Assembly (NCBI RefSeq): GCF_001748145.1
Contig: NZ_BCQA01000001.1
Coordinates: 4,862,501 to 4,926,500, forward strand
DNA length: 64,000 bases
Direction of reading: 5' to 3'
Origin: Bosea sp. BIWAKO-01
GTDB taxonomy: Bacteria; Pseudomonadota; Alphaproteobacteria; Rhizobiales; Beijerinckiaceae
The notes under the pieces are model-generated. The model did not search any database. It saw nothing but the letters and a program-made list of their open reading frames with translations, and was not told the origin of the DNA. Position numbers and translations under genes: made by a program. Positions within the stretch are counted from its first letter, which is position 1. Each line of letters opens with the position of its first letter. Shown piece after piece: positions 56,983-64,000 of the stretch.

Positions 56983-57906
56983 TCAGTGTTTGCTGAGATA
57001 CTTCATGCCGGTATCGCACATCACGGAGACGATGGTCGCTCCGGAGCCGAACTGCTCGGCGAGGCGTAGCGCCGCGACGACATTGGCGCCTGTCGAGGTT
57101 CCGCCGAAAAGGCCTTCCTCCCGGGCAAGGCGGCTGGCCATGGCGGCAGCCTCCTCCGTCGAGACCAGCTCGATCCGGTCGGCAACGTTCTTGTCCCAGA
57201 GCGGCACGACATAGCCGGCCCCGATCCCGTCGATCCTGTGGGCTCCGGTCTCGCCCCCCGACAATACCGGCGACTCGGCGGGCTCCACAGCCGCGATCGT
57301 GATCGCGGGGTTGTGCCGGCGCAGCGCCTGGCCGGTTCCGCGGAGCGAGGCGGCTGTGCCGACGCTCTGGACGAAGCCGTCGATCCGGCCCGACGTCTGC
57401 GCCCAGATCTCGTCGGCCATCCCCTGATAGGCCGCCATCTGGTCGCGGTTCTTCATCTGGTCGGTCCAGAAACTGCCGGTTTCGGCGGCAACGACCCGCG
57501 CGGCCTCGATCATGTCGCGGGTGAGTTTCGCGGTCATGCGGCCGCTCTCGCTGGGAATGATCTGAAGTTCCGCGCCCAGCATCTTCATGTGTTCGAGCTT
57601 TTCACGCGCGAAGGCGTCCGAGGTCACGATGTGCAGCGGATACCCTTTCACGGCACAGACCAGCGACAGGGAGACGCCCGTGCTGCCGCCGGTATATTCA
57701 ACGACAGAACCACCCGGCTTCAGGCGGCCGTCCGCTTCGGCGGCCTCGACCATCGCCAGCGCCATGCGGTCCTTCATGCTCCCAGTCGGGTTTTCGCTTT
57801 CGAGCTTCAGCAGGATCCGGGCGCCGCTTGCCGGTGCGATCCGCTGCAGGGCGAGGAGGGACGTGCTGCCGATGAGGTCCAGGATGGTTCGGTCCGGGTG
57901 TTTCAT
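56983..57906 (-). CDS. Cysteine synthase-like PLP enzyme
   Basis: 307-residue beta-family PLP enzyme of the O-acetylserine sulfhydrylase type. The PLP lysine is in NPTGSMKDRMALAMVEAAE, followed by VEYTGGSTGVSLSLVCAVKGYPL (the asparagine/serine substrate loop) and phosphate-cup TAASLRGTGQAL; GGTSTGANVVAAL lies near the end. The reaction is O-acetylserine + sulfide to cysteine in CysK, but other members use other thiols, so I leave the symbol blank. ATG at 57904-57906 overlaps the upstream DUF488 stop as ATGA. Regulation through the MarR-type operator at 58329 is likely. Confidence 0.85.
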   Translation of the reverse strand: MKHPDRTILDLIGSTSLLALQRIAPASGARILLKLESENPTGSMKDRMALAMVEAAEADGRLKPGGSVVEYTGGSTGVSLSLVCAVKGYPLHIVTSDAFAREKLEHMKMLGAELQIIPSESGRMTAKLTRDMIEAARVVAAETGSFWTDQMKNRDQMAAYQGMADEIWAQTSGRIDGFVQSVGTAASLRGTGQALRRHNPAITIAAVEPAESPVLSGGETGAHRIDGIGAGYVVPLWDKNVADRIELVSTEEAAAMASRLAREEGLFGGTSTGANVVAALRLAEQFGSGATIVSVMCDTGMKYLSKH

Positions 57907-58271
57907 CTCAAGGAGCCTTGTTTTTCCAACCAGATCTTCAGCGCAACCGCATTGTTCCGCTCTTCGTCGCGCGCCGCGTAGAGCAGGGTCACCGGGCCTT
58001 CGCGCAGGTGCTGGGCGAGCTCCCTGGCGGCGACCTGCGCCGTTTCGCTTGTCAGTTCGTCCGCATAGGCTCCACAGAACGCGTCCCAATCATCGGGCTT
58101 GCCGTGGAACTGCTTCCGCAGGGCATCGCTCGGCGCGATCTCCTTGAGCCAGAGGTCGATATGCGCCTTCTCCTTCGAGATGCCGCGCGGCCAAAGCCGG
58201 TCGACCAGGATGCGCTTGCCGTCAGTGGCAGCCGGCTGCTCGTAGACGCGCTTCAGGACGAATGAGGCCAT
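57903..58271 (-). CDS. DUF488 (YeaO-like) family protein
   Basis: 122-residue cytoplasmic protein matching DUF488: VLKRVYEQPAATDGKRILVDRLWPRGISKEKAHIDLWLKEIAPSDALRKQFHG, and VTLLYAARDEERNNAVAL at the end. Function of the family is unknown, although it often lies beside redox or metal-stress genes. ATG at 58269-58271 starts MASFVLKRVY; the longer frame to 58334 is not supported. First gene of a two-gene operon with the cysteine synthase (ATGA overlap), divergent from a MarR regulator over a 78-base region holding a palindromic operator. Confidence 0.9.
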   Translation of the reverse strand: MASFVLKRVYEQPAATDGKRILVDRLWPRGISKEKAHIDLWLKEIAPSDALRKQFHGKPDDWDAFCGAYADELTSETAQVAARELAQHLREGPVTLLYAARDEERNNAVALKIWLEKQGSLR

Positions 58272-58328
58272 TGGACGCCCGCCAGGTGGTGGAACGAGGC
58301 GCCCGGATTGCGCGGGCGGCCCATTTCC

Positions 58329-58355
58329 ATGCATCTACATTTATTGTAGATGCAT
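58329..58355. promoter_or_regulatory. MarR-type operator between DUF488-cysK and marR genes
   Basis: Perfect palindrome: ATGCATCTACA (58329-58339), five-base centre, TGTAGATGCAT (58345-58355). Size and symmetry suit a MarR dimer. It overlaps TACAAT on the minus strand and TATAAC on the plus strand, possible -10 boxes for the two divergent genes, so binding would block both. Confidence 0.75.
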
Positions 58356-58361
58356 ATAACC

Positions 58362-58829
58362 ATGAGAGTTGGGACGCAATCGCAAGGCAGCCTGCGACGT
58401 GAGGCTCGCGCCCTGGTCGACGCCTGCCCGGCCTGGAATGCCCGGCTGGCGGCGCGACGCATCTCGATGTTCATCGATCGGGAAATGGCGGGCCTTGGCC
58501 TCACTGCGGCGCAAGCCGGGCTGATGGCCCAGATCGCGACCATCGGCGACGATACGCTCGGTGCGCTCGCTCAACGGACCGGGCTCGAGCAATCGACCCT
58601 GTCGCGCAACCTGCGGACGCTGGAGCGCCAGGGGCTCATTGAGATCGCAGTGGTGGAGGCGGATCTGCGGCGCCGAGCGGTGTGGCTGACCGAAGGCGGC
58701 GTGCGGCGGCTGCAGGAGGCCCTGCCGATCTGGCGCAGGGCACAGGCCAGCCTCGCGCAGATCCTGCCGTCTGGACTGGCGCGCGAGCTCGCAGACCACA
58801 GCGAGGCGCTGGCCGAGGCGAAGCCCTGA
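58362..58829 (+). CDS. MarR-family transcriptional regulator
   Basis: Winged helix-turn-helix repressor of about 155 residues. The DNA-binding core is AAQAGLMAQIATIGDDTLGALAQRTGLEQSTLSRNLRTLERQGLIEIAVVEADLRRRAVWLTEGGVRRLQ, with recognition helix and a wing of MarR type. A cysteine (DACPAWNARLAARR) is placed in the N-terminal dimerisation helix, and could sense oxidants or thiol-reactive ligands as in OhrR, though this is inference. Start at 58362 or at 58350, the latter inside its own operator. Divergent from DUF488-cysteine synthase. Confidence 0.88.
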   Translation: MRVGTQSQGSLRREARALVDACPAWNARLAARRISMFIDREMAGLGLTAAQAGLMAQIATIGDDTLGALAQRTGLEQSTLSRNLRTLERQGLIEIAVVEADLRRRAVWLTEGGVRRLQEALPIWRRAQASLAQILPSGLARELADHSEALAEAKP

Positions 58830-59026
58830 TCACGACTGCCTTGAAAGCTCCAAAATCTCTTGATCGAGTGCGCGCCCTGGTCCCCCTCCGGCGAGCATCA
58901 TGGCGCTGAGGTCGGTCGCGCTGCGATTGGAGGGCCTTGCTAGCGGCGGCAGGACAACAGGTATCGGATTCCGCGCTGCCGTAGCGGTCGGACAGCTTGC
59001 CGGACAGGTCGAGAGTGAGGTGCGAG

Positions 59027-59659
59027 ATGACACCTGTCGACGCGTCTGATTTATCGATGCCGGATCTCGGTCTTCCGCAAAACCTTCGCGGCCCCCCAAG
59101 ACCGGGCAGCCGCGAAAGCGTCGCGCTCTTCTTCGCCCTCCTGCCGGAGCCGGATACTGCGAGCTACATTTCCCATCTCGCCGGCGACCTTCGCACCGAG
59201 TTCAATCTGCATGGCCGGCTGCGCCCGACGAGGCTGCTTCACGTCTCGTTGAACAAGGTCGGCAATTTCATCGAATTTCCCGAGGAGATCGTCGCCGCGG
59301 CACAGGAAGCGGGCCGAATGGTCGAGGCGCATCAATTTGCAGTGAGCCTTGACCGGTTCCTCAGTTTCAGCGGCGGCGAGCCCCACGCCTTCGTCCTGTG
59401 CTGCGGGGAGGATCTCGCCGCCCTCTCGACACTGCGCCGCACCATCGATCGGGCGCTCAAGAGGGTTGGGCTGAAGCCGGGCGGGCAGGCAGGCTCAACG
59501 CCCCATGTCACCATTTTGTACGACCGTGAACTCGTCCCCTCCATGGGGCTCGAACGGCCTATTGGCTGGATCGCGCGCGACTTTGTCCTGATCGAGAGTT
59601 TCCAGGGACAAGGCCGATACGAGATTCTGGGGCGCTGGCCGCTGCACCCGCTATGTTGA
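59027..59659 (+). CDS. 2'-5' RNA ligase (LigT-like) family protein
   Basis: 210-residue cytoplasmic protein of the 2H phosphoesterase family. The two catalytic H-x-[S/T]-x motifs are in RLLHVSLNKVG (HVSL) and STPHVTILYD (HVTI). The members act as 2',3'-cyclic phosphodiesterases or RNA ligases; the physiological substrate is not known. ATG at 59027 has GAGG six bases upstream; a TTG at 58997 is open too. Its last nine bases overlap the end of the convergent regulator gene. Confidence 0.88.
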   Translation: MTPVDASDLSMPDLGLPQNLRGPPRPGSRESVALFFALLPEPDTASYISHLAGDLRTEFNLHGRLRPTRLLHVSLNKVGNFIEFPEEIVAAAQEAGRMVEAHQFAVSLDRFLSFSGGEPHAFVLCCGEDLAALSTLRRTIDRALKRVGLKPGGQAGSTPHVTILYDRELVPSMGLERPIGWIARDFVLIESFQGQGRYEILGRWPLHPLC

Positions 59660-60310
59660 AGGTCGAATGCGGTAAGCGCAGCGCCGCGCGCCGTGGAGGA
59701 TGTGCTCCTCCCGTTCGACCGAGCAGTCCGGTCCTAGCGTGTCTCTGAAGATCGCGAGTTCGGCGCGGCAAAAGCCCTGGCAGATCGATGCGGCGGCGCA
59801 GATCGGGCAGTGGTTCTCGATCAGAAGCCAGCCATCCTCCGATCGCTGCCACTCAGCCATATAGCCTTCGCGGCTCCGGATCTCGGTGAGCGCCGCAATG
59901 CGGGTCTCCAGCCCTTGAGCGTCCACCATGGCCGCCTGATAGGCGGTTCGCATCTCGGTTTCGCGGGCGCCGATCAATCGGTCGAGTGCATCTGCGCCCA
60001 GGAGTTCGCGCACCGACCGCAACAGGCTGACCGTGAGCTCCGCATGGCTGTCCGGGAAACGCGCCTGGCCCTTGTCGGTCAAACGCCAGAACTGGGTCGG
60101 GCGGCCGACACCCCGGGATACGGTCTCGGCTTCGACAAGCGCGTCGGTCGCGAGCTTCGCGAGTTGCTGCCGCGCGTTCTCGCCCGTCGTGCCAAGTGCC
60201 TTTCCCAGGTCGGAAGCGGTCTGCGCCCCGCGTGTCTTCAACAGGGTGAGGAGCCGGTCCGCTGGCGGGCGAGGCAGCGAGGATTCATTTTCCAAGTGAA
60301 TGCTTGACAT
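59651..60310 (-). CDS. SufR-like iron-sulfur transcriptional repressor
   Basis: 219-residue winged-helix regulator. The N-terminal DNA-binding half has LLTLLKTRGAQTASDLGKALGTTGENARQQLAKLATDALVEAE and the GRPTQFWRLTDKGQARFP wing typical of SufR/ArsR-type sensors. The C-terminal half has Cys168, Cys181 and Cys196 at x12 and x14 spacing, the cluster-ligand pattern of SufR, plus further cysteines (171, 177, 211). Expected role: repress targets when the [4Fe-4S] cluster is intact. Start at 60308-60310. Divergent from sodB; one operator copy lies within its own first codons, so autoregulation is likely. Confidence 0.85.
   Translation of the reverse strand: MSSIHLENESSLPRPPADRLLTLLKTRGAQTASDLGKALGTTGENARQQLAKLATDALVEAETVSRGVGRPTQFWRLTDKGQARFPDSHAELTVSLLRSVRELLGADALDRLIGARETEMRTAYQAAMVDAQGLETRIAALTEIRSREGYMAEWQRSEDGWLLIENHCPICAAASICQGFCRAELAIFRDTLGPDCSVEREEHILHGARRCAYRIRPST
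60293..60306. promoter_or_regulatory. SufR-type operator copy 1
   Basis: CAAG-TGAATG-CTTG. Same form as copy 2 (CAAG-N6-CTTG), comparable with the CAAC-N6-GTTG site of cyanobacterial SufR. It lies within the first codons of the regulator and overlaps the candidate sodB -35 hexamer. Confidence 0.75.
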
Positions 60311-60332
60311 ATTTGAGCGGCGCCAATATTCC
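60304..60332 (+). promoter_or_regulatory. Candidate sodB promoter
   Basis: TTGACA at 60304-60309, 17 bases, then TATTCC at 60327-60332 (weak -10). The -35 overlaps operator copy 1 and the -10 abuts operator copy 2, an arrangement suiting repression. Confidence 0.45.
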
Positions 60333-60345
60333 AAGATAATACTTG
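60332..60345. promoter_or_regulatory. SufR-type operator copy 2
   Basis: CAAG-ATAATA-CTTG, 39 bases from copy 1 centre to centre (four helical turns would be 42), so the two sites are on roughly the same face of the DNA. Located upstream of sodB. Confidence 0.75.
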
Positions 60346-60394
60346 TTTAATAGAGCTTGCTGCGGCTCACTGCAAGCCAGCGCTGGAAACGATC

Positions 60395-60991
60395 ATGCCC
60401 TTCACCCTTCCGAGCCTGCCTTATTCCTCCGATGCGCTGGCGCCCGTCATGTCCGCGGAGACGCTGGAGCTGCATCACGGCAAGCACCATCAGGCCTATG
60501 TCACCAAACTCAACGAGCTTGTCCCGGGCTCCGCTTTCGAAGGCTTGAGCCTTGAGGAGATCGTTCGCGGCTCCTTCGAAAAGCCGGGGGCAGAGGCGAT
60601 CTTCAACAATGCGGGTCAGCACTGGAATCACACTTTCTTCTGGCCATCGATGCGGCGCGATGCCCGCGGCATGCCTGGCAGGCTGGATGCCCGGCTGAAG
60701 GGCGATTTCGAAACGATCGATGCCTTCAAGGCCGAGTTCGTGAAGCAGGGCCTTGCCCAGTTCGGGTCCGGCTGGGTCTGGCTGGTGCAGACGCGGGACG
60801 GGCGCCTTGCCGTCACCAAGTCAGCCAACGCGATCAACCCGCTGGTCCATGACCAGACGCCGCTGCTCGGCTGCGATGTCTGGGAGCACTCCTACTATGT
60901 CGACTATCGCAACCGGCGTGCCGATTATCTCCAGGCTTTCGTCGATCATCTCGTCGACTGGGACGTGGTCGCGTCGCGCTTGCCGGCCTGA
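60395..60991 (+). CDS. sodB: Superoxide dismutase, Fe/Mn type
   Basis: Cytoplasmic 198-residue superoxide dismutase. The metal ligands are His27 (ELHHGKHH), His79 (QHWNHTFFW), Asp161 and His165 (CDVWEHSYYVDY). The AGQHWNHTFFW and GSGWVWL stretches fit the Fe-type, but the metal cannot be fixed by sequence alone (cambialistic forms are known). ATG at 60395 with GGAA upstream. Preceded by two SufR-type operators, which would link expression to iron-sulfur status or oxidative damage. A TPR/DUF2165 gene starts 4 bases after its stop, indicating one operon. Confidence 0.95.
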   Translation: MPFTLPSLPYSSDALAPVMSAETLELHHGKHHQAYVTKLNELVPGSAFEGLSLEEIVRGSFEKPGAEAIFNNAGQHWNHTFFWPSMRRDARGMPGRLDARLKGDFETIDAFKAEFVKQGLAQFGSGWVWLVQTRDGRLAVTKSANAINPLVHDQTPLLGCDVWEHSYYVDYRNRRADYLQAFVDHLVDWDVVASRLPA

Positions 60992-60995
60992 GCCG

Positions 60996-61808
60996 GTGAC
61001 GGGTCTTGCCGAGCGGCTGTCGGCGCGGCTCGCGGCAGGCGCGGACAGCCACATCCTCCGCTTCGCCCTCGGCGCTGCCTGCCTGAAGTGCGGCGATGGC
61101 GCGGCCGCGATCGTGCATCTCGAGCGCGCGGTCGTGCTTGATCCCGATTATTCGGCGGCATGGGCGCAGCTCGGGCGTGCCCGGTTGCTGGCGGGTCTGA
61201 CGCAAGGGGCGTGCGCAGCGTGGCAGAGCGGAATTGCGGCTGCCGAGCGGCGGGGCGACATTCAGTCCGCTCGGCAGATGCAGGTCTTCCTCAAACGCGC
61301 TTCGAGGGCGTGGATCGTGCCTGATCTGCCCCCAGCGATCCTGCTGTTCAAGGCGATGCTGGTCTGCGGCCTTGCGCTCTGGTCGGCAATCACGGTGCTG
61401 AATAATATTCGCGACTTCCGCGGGGCGGCGGCTGCCATTGCGCGCACATTGGCAATGATGCCGCTCAAGGAGGAGCCGGCCATTCCGACACCGCTGCTGC
61501 GGCGGGAATTGCTCTCCGATGGCTGGTCTATTCTCGCGCTTGCCGCAATCCTCGCGATGCAGGCTCTTGCGACCGCGCTGCTTGGCCTTGGTGGATATGA
61601 ATTGATCCGCGCCTGCCTGACTGCCGTGTCTCCGGAGCGGGGCATCTGGTTCTCGACTGCGGGGCTCGGCGTGATGGCGCTGGTCTGGCTGTCGAGGATG
61701 AGCGGCGGCCTCTGGTTTGGCTACTGGATCCGCCAGGGCGAACTCCAGCTCACGCAGATCGCTCTGCTCATCATGACCGTTGTGGCTACGCTGGCGGTCA
61801 ATGCCTGA
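60996..61808 (+). CDS. TPR plus DUF2165 membrane protein fusion
   Basis: 270-residue protein in two parts. Residues 1-100 form a TPR-like segment (GAACLKCGDGAAAIVHLERAVVLDPDYSAAWAQLGRARLLAG). The rest is a DUF2165 domain, a membrane protein family of unknown function: ILLFKAMLVCGLALWSAITVLNNIRDF, RTLAMM, and about four hydrophobic segments to LLIMTVVATLAVNA. DUF2165 is usually a separate gene. GTG start at 60996, four bases after the sodB stop. The frame stays open upstream through sodB but that part is not real. Joint transcription with sodB is likely. Confidence 0.75.
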   Translation: MTGLAERLSARLAAGADSHILRFALGAACLKCGDGAAAIVHLERAVVLDPDYSAAWAQLGRARLLAGLTQGACAAWQSGIAAAERRGDIQSARQMQVFLKRASRAWIVPDLPPAILLFKAMLVCGLALWSAITVLNNIRDFRGAAAAIARTLAMMPLKEEPAIPTPLLRRELLSDGWSILALAAILAMQALATALLGLGGYELIRACLTAVSPERGIWFSTAGLGVMALVWLSRMSGGLWFGYWIRQGELQLTQIALLIMTVVATLAVNA

Positions 61809-61844
61809 CGCCGCTCGGGCGTCAGGCTGGCTTGTCCTGCAGTC

Positions 61845-62879
61845 TCAGACGATGGGCGGGTTGAGCCGCGCAAATCCTTCCTGACGGCGATAGGGAAAAT
61901 AGGGATAGGGCGCGGTCACGCTGCTTGCTGCATCCAGTCGCGCGATCTGCTCGGCGGTCAGCGACCAACCGACCGCTCCGAGATTCTGCCGGAGCTGCTC
62001 CTCGTTGCGGGCGCCGATGATGACGCTCGACACGGTCGGGCGCTGAAGCAGCCAGTTGATCGCGATTTGCGGCACCGATCGGCCGGTCTCCTTGGCGACC
62101 TCGTCGAGCGCATCGACCACCGCATAGAGCCGCTCATCGTCGACCGGCGGACCGAACTCGGCGGTCTGGTGCAGGCGGCTTCCCTCCGGCAACGGCTGGC
62201 CGCGGCGCAGCTTGCCGGTGAGGCGGCCCCAGCCGAGCGGGCTCCAGACCAATGCGCCCACGCCCTGGTGGCGCCCGAGCGGCATCAGTTCCCATTCGTA
62301 GTCACGCCCGACCAGCGAGTAATAGACCTGATGAGCGACATAGCGCGGGTAGCCATGCCTCTCAGCGAGCGCAAGCGACTTCATCAGCTCCCAGCCGGCA
62401 AAGTTGGAGACGCCGACATAGCGGAGCTTGCCGGCGCGCACGAGGTCTCCGAGCGTCGACAGGACCTCCTCGATCGGCGTATGGGCATCGAAGGCGTGGA
62501 GCTGCAACAGGTCGATATGGTCGGTGCCGAGCCGACGGAGCGCATCCTCGACTGCCTTGATCAGGCGCGGGCGCGACGAGCCGGCATCGTTGGGGCCATC
62601 GCCCATGGGGAGGCTGGTCTTGGTCGAGATCAGCACCTCGTTGCGGCGCCCCTTGATCGCTTCGCCCAGCACCTCCTCGGACGCTCCGTTGGAATAGACG
62701 TCGGCGGTGTCGAACAGAGTGAGACCGGCTTCGAGGCAGATATCGACCAGGCGCCGGGCTTCCCTGGCGTCGGTGGTGCCCCAGGCGCCGAAGAGCGGAC
62801 CCTGGCCGCCGAAAGTTCCGGCGCCGAAGCTGAGGGCAGGGACCTTGAGACCCGATGCCCCGAGATTGCGATAATCCAT
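61845..62879 (-). CDS. Aldo/keto reductase
   Basis: NADPH-dependent oxidoreductase of 344 residues with the (beta/alpha)8 fold. The catalytic set is visible: the Asp/Tyr of LFDTADVYSNGASEEVLG, Lys in VLISTKTSLPMG, and His in HIDLLQLHAFDAHT. The family end SVIIGARNEEQLRQNLGAVGW is also complete. It belongs to the Tas/YajO-like bacterial AKRs; the substrate is not readable. ATG at 62877-62879 with AGGAGA upstream. It is probably in the same transcription direction and unit as the MFS gene upstream, which suggests a detoxification or sugar-export pairing, an inference only. Confidence 0.92.
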   Translation of the reverse strand: MDYRNLGASGLKVPALSFGAGTFGGQGPLFGAWGTTDAREARRLVDICLEAGLTLFDTADVYSNGASEEVLGEAIKGRRNEVLISTKTSLPMGDGPNDAGSSRPRLIKAVEDALRRLGTDHIDLLQLHAFDAHTPIEEVLSTLGDLVRAGKLRYVGVSNFAGWELMKSLALAERHGYPRYVAHQVYYSLVGRDYEWELMPLGRHQGVGALVWSPLGWGRLTGKLRRGQPLPEGSRLHQTAEFGPPVDDERLYAVVDALDEVAKETGRSVPQIAINWLLQRPTVSSVIIGARNEEQLRQNLGAVGWSLTAEQIARLDAASSVTAPYPYFPYRRQEGFARLNPPIV

Positions 62880-62933
62880 GATGGTTCTCCTTGACGTTCG
62901 AGCGAGCAGATAAGTCTGGATGGACGAAATCGG

Positions 62934-64000
62934 TCAGCAGCCACTCAGAGCCGGTGCGGGGGCTGTGGATTTCCGATCGAGGCGCAGGCTCCACAGTGCG
63001 ACCAGCAGGCCGCCGATCGGCATCAGCGCTGCGACAAGGGGAACGGCCGTCAGGCCGGGGCCATGGTCGATCACTGCGCCGCCGGCCCAGGCGCCGAGTG
63101 CATTGCCGAGATTGAAGGCGGCGATGTTGAGGCTGGAGGCGAGGCTCTGACCAGCCCCGGAGGCCTTCTCCAGCACCCAGATCTGAAGGGGAGGGACGGT
63201 CGCGAAGCCGGCGGCGCCGAGCAGCCCGACGAAGATGGTGGCTGCTATGCCGTCGTGAATGGCGAAGGTCATCAGGCCGAGCACGAGCGCCAGGACCAGC
63301 ATGCTGCCGATCACCGTCGGGACGAGGTAACGGTCGGCCAGTCGTCCGCCGATCAGGTTGCCGACGATCAAGCCGGCGCCGAAGACGAGCATGACGGGTG
63401 AGACCAGGCTATCGCCGAGCCCGGTCACCTTGGTCAGAATCGGCGCGATATAGGTGAAGACAGCAAAGACACCGGCAAAGCCGAGAACCGTCGTCAGCAG
63501 GCCGAGCAGCACGGGGCGCTGCGCCATCGCCTTCAGATCGGTGCGCCAGTCACTCGCCTCCGGTGCCGCCTTATCCTTCGGCACGAAGGCCGCGATGATG
63601 GCGAGTGCGACGATGCCGACAAGGGTCACAGCCCAGAAGGTGGCGCGCCAGCCGAGCTGCTGCCCGAGCCAGGTGCCGAACGGTACGCCGAGGATATTGG
63701 CGATCGTCAGGCCAGTGAACATGATCGCAATGGCCGAGGCCTTGCGCTCCTGGGGGACGAGGCCCGTCGCGACGACCGAGCCGACGCCGAAGAACGTACC
63801 ATGCGCGAAGGCGGTGAGGATGCGCGCAGCCATCAGCAACCCGTAGTCCGGAGCCAAGGCACAAGCGGCGTTGCCGAGGGTGAAGATGACCATGAGGGCG
63901 AGCAGCACGGTCTTGCGCGGCCAGCGTGCGGTGAAGGCTGTCATCAGCGGCGCACCAACGACCACGCCGAGCGCATAGCCGGAAATCAGCAGCCCGGCCG
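62934..64000 (-). CDS. MFS transporter (AraJ/DHA1-like), 5' end outside window
   Basis: Inner-membrane drug/metabolite:H+ antiporter-like protein. The frame is open to base 64000 (AGLLISGYALGVVVGAPL), so the N-terminal part lies beyond the window. About 356 residues are visible, 10 or so membrane segments with the motif A-like loop ARWPRKTVLL and LADRYLVPTVIGS in the second half. Members of this AraJ/YdhP group export sugars or drugs; substrate unknown. It ends 55 bases before the aldo/keto reductase start on the same strand. Confidence 0.9.
   Translation of the reverse strand, partial: AGLLISGYALGVVVGAPLMTAFTARWPRKTVLLALMVIFTLGNAACALAPDYGLLMAARILTAFAHGTFFGVGSVVATGLVPQERKASAIAIMFTGLTIANILGVPFGTWLGQQLGWRATFWAVTLVGIVALAIIAAFVPKDKAAPEASDWRTDLKAMAQRPVLLGLLTTVLGFAGVFAVFTYIAPILTKVTGLGDSLVSPVMLVFGAGLIVGNLIGGRLADRYLVPTVIGSMLVLALVLGLMTFAIHDGIAATIFVGLLGAAGFATVPPLQIWVLEKASGAGQSLASSLNIAAFNLGNALGAWAGGAVIDHGPGLTAVPLVAALMPIGGLLVALWSLRLDRKSTAPAPALSGC

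Overview
The window is GC-rich, almost gap-free bacterial chromosome with an alphaproteobacterial gene order: mrcA-prfB, opgG-opgH, glmU-glmS, DUF502-recG-sdhE-mfd, rnd/aspS, an NDUFS4-type complex I subunit beside tRNA genes, and a general L-amino-acid (Aap) ABC transporter. These point to Hyphomicrobiales; a Bosea-like genus is a guess that a 16S or marker-gene comparison would settle. The window opens inside mrcA and closes inside an MFS transporter gene.

1-30 kb is mostly core. It holds a 3' fragment of penicillin-binding protein 1A, prfB with an intact programmed +1 frameshift, an anchored SGNH hydrolase, the osmoregulated periplasmic glucan pair opgG-opgH, UDP-GlcNAc synthesis (glmU, glmS), DNA repair genes (recG, mfd), the SdhE flavinylation factor, RNase D and aspartyl-tRNA synthetase. 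A small surface group follows: two related lipoproteins, a family 2 glycosyltransferase, and on the other strand an unrecognised 607-residue exported protein, a hexapeptide acetyltransferase and a methyltransferase.

30-35 kb is the least ordinary part. A secreted protein of three C-x12-C modules carries a tail of over 300 residues of Gly-Gly-Ser and GGG[N/H/Q] repeats. Next to it a tRNA-Arg(UCU) gene is cut in its anticodon loop by a 1,052-bp element bounded by an 11-bp direct repeat. The element carries a complete, differently sequenced tRNA-Arg(UCU), an orphan HigA-type antitoxin, the decayed end of its toxin, and repeats near both ends, but no integrase. It looks like the remnant of an island that broke an essential tRNA gene and supplied a replacement.

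35-49 kb is envelope and transport: an ArnT-like transferase, a polyprenyl-phosphate glycosyltransferase and a LAB_N protein in one run (probably lipid A or core sugar modification); a PLP lyase coupled to a signal-less binding protein; three tandem aapJ paralogs followed by aapQMP; and a periplasmic glycerophosphodiesterase.

49-64 kb holds an RsmB-type methyltransferase, guaA, an ECF sigma factor coupled to a DGPF protein, an AT-rich islet, and several small regulator-target units. Two show clear operators: a MarR gene with an 11-5-11 palindrome facing a DUF488-cysteine synthase pair, and a SufR-like regulator with two CAAG-N6-CTTG sites facing superoxide dismutase and a TPR-DUF2165 fusion.
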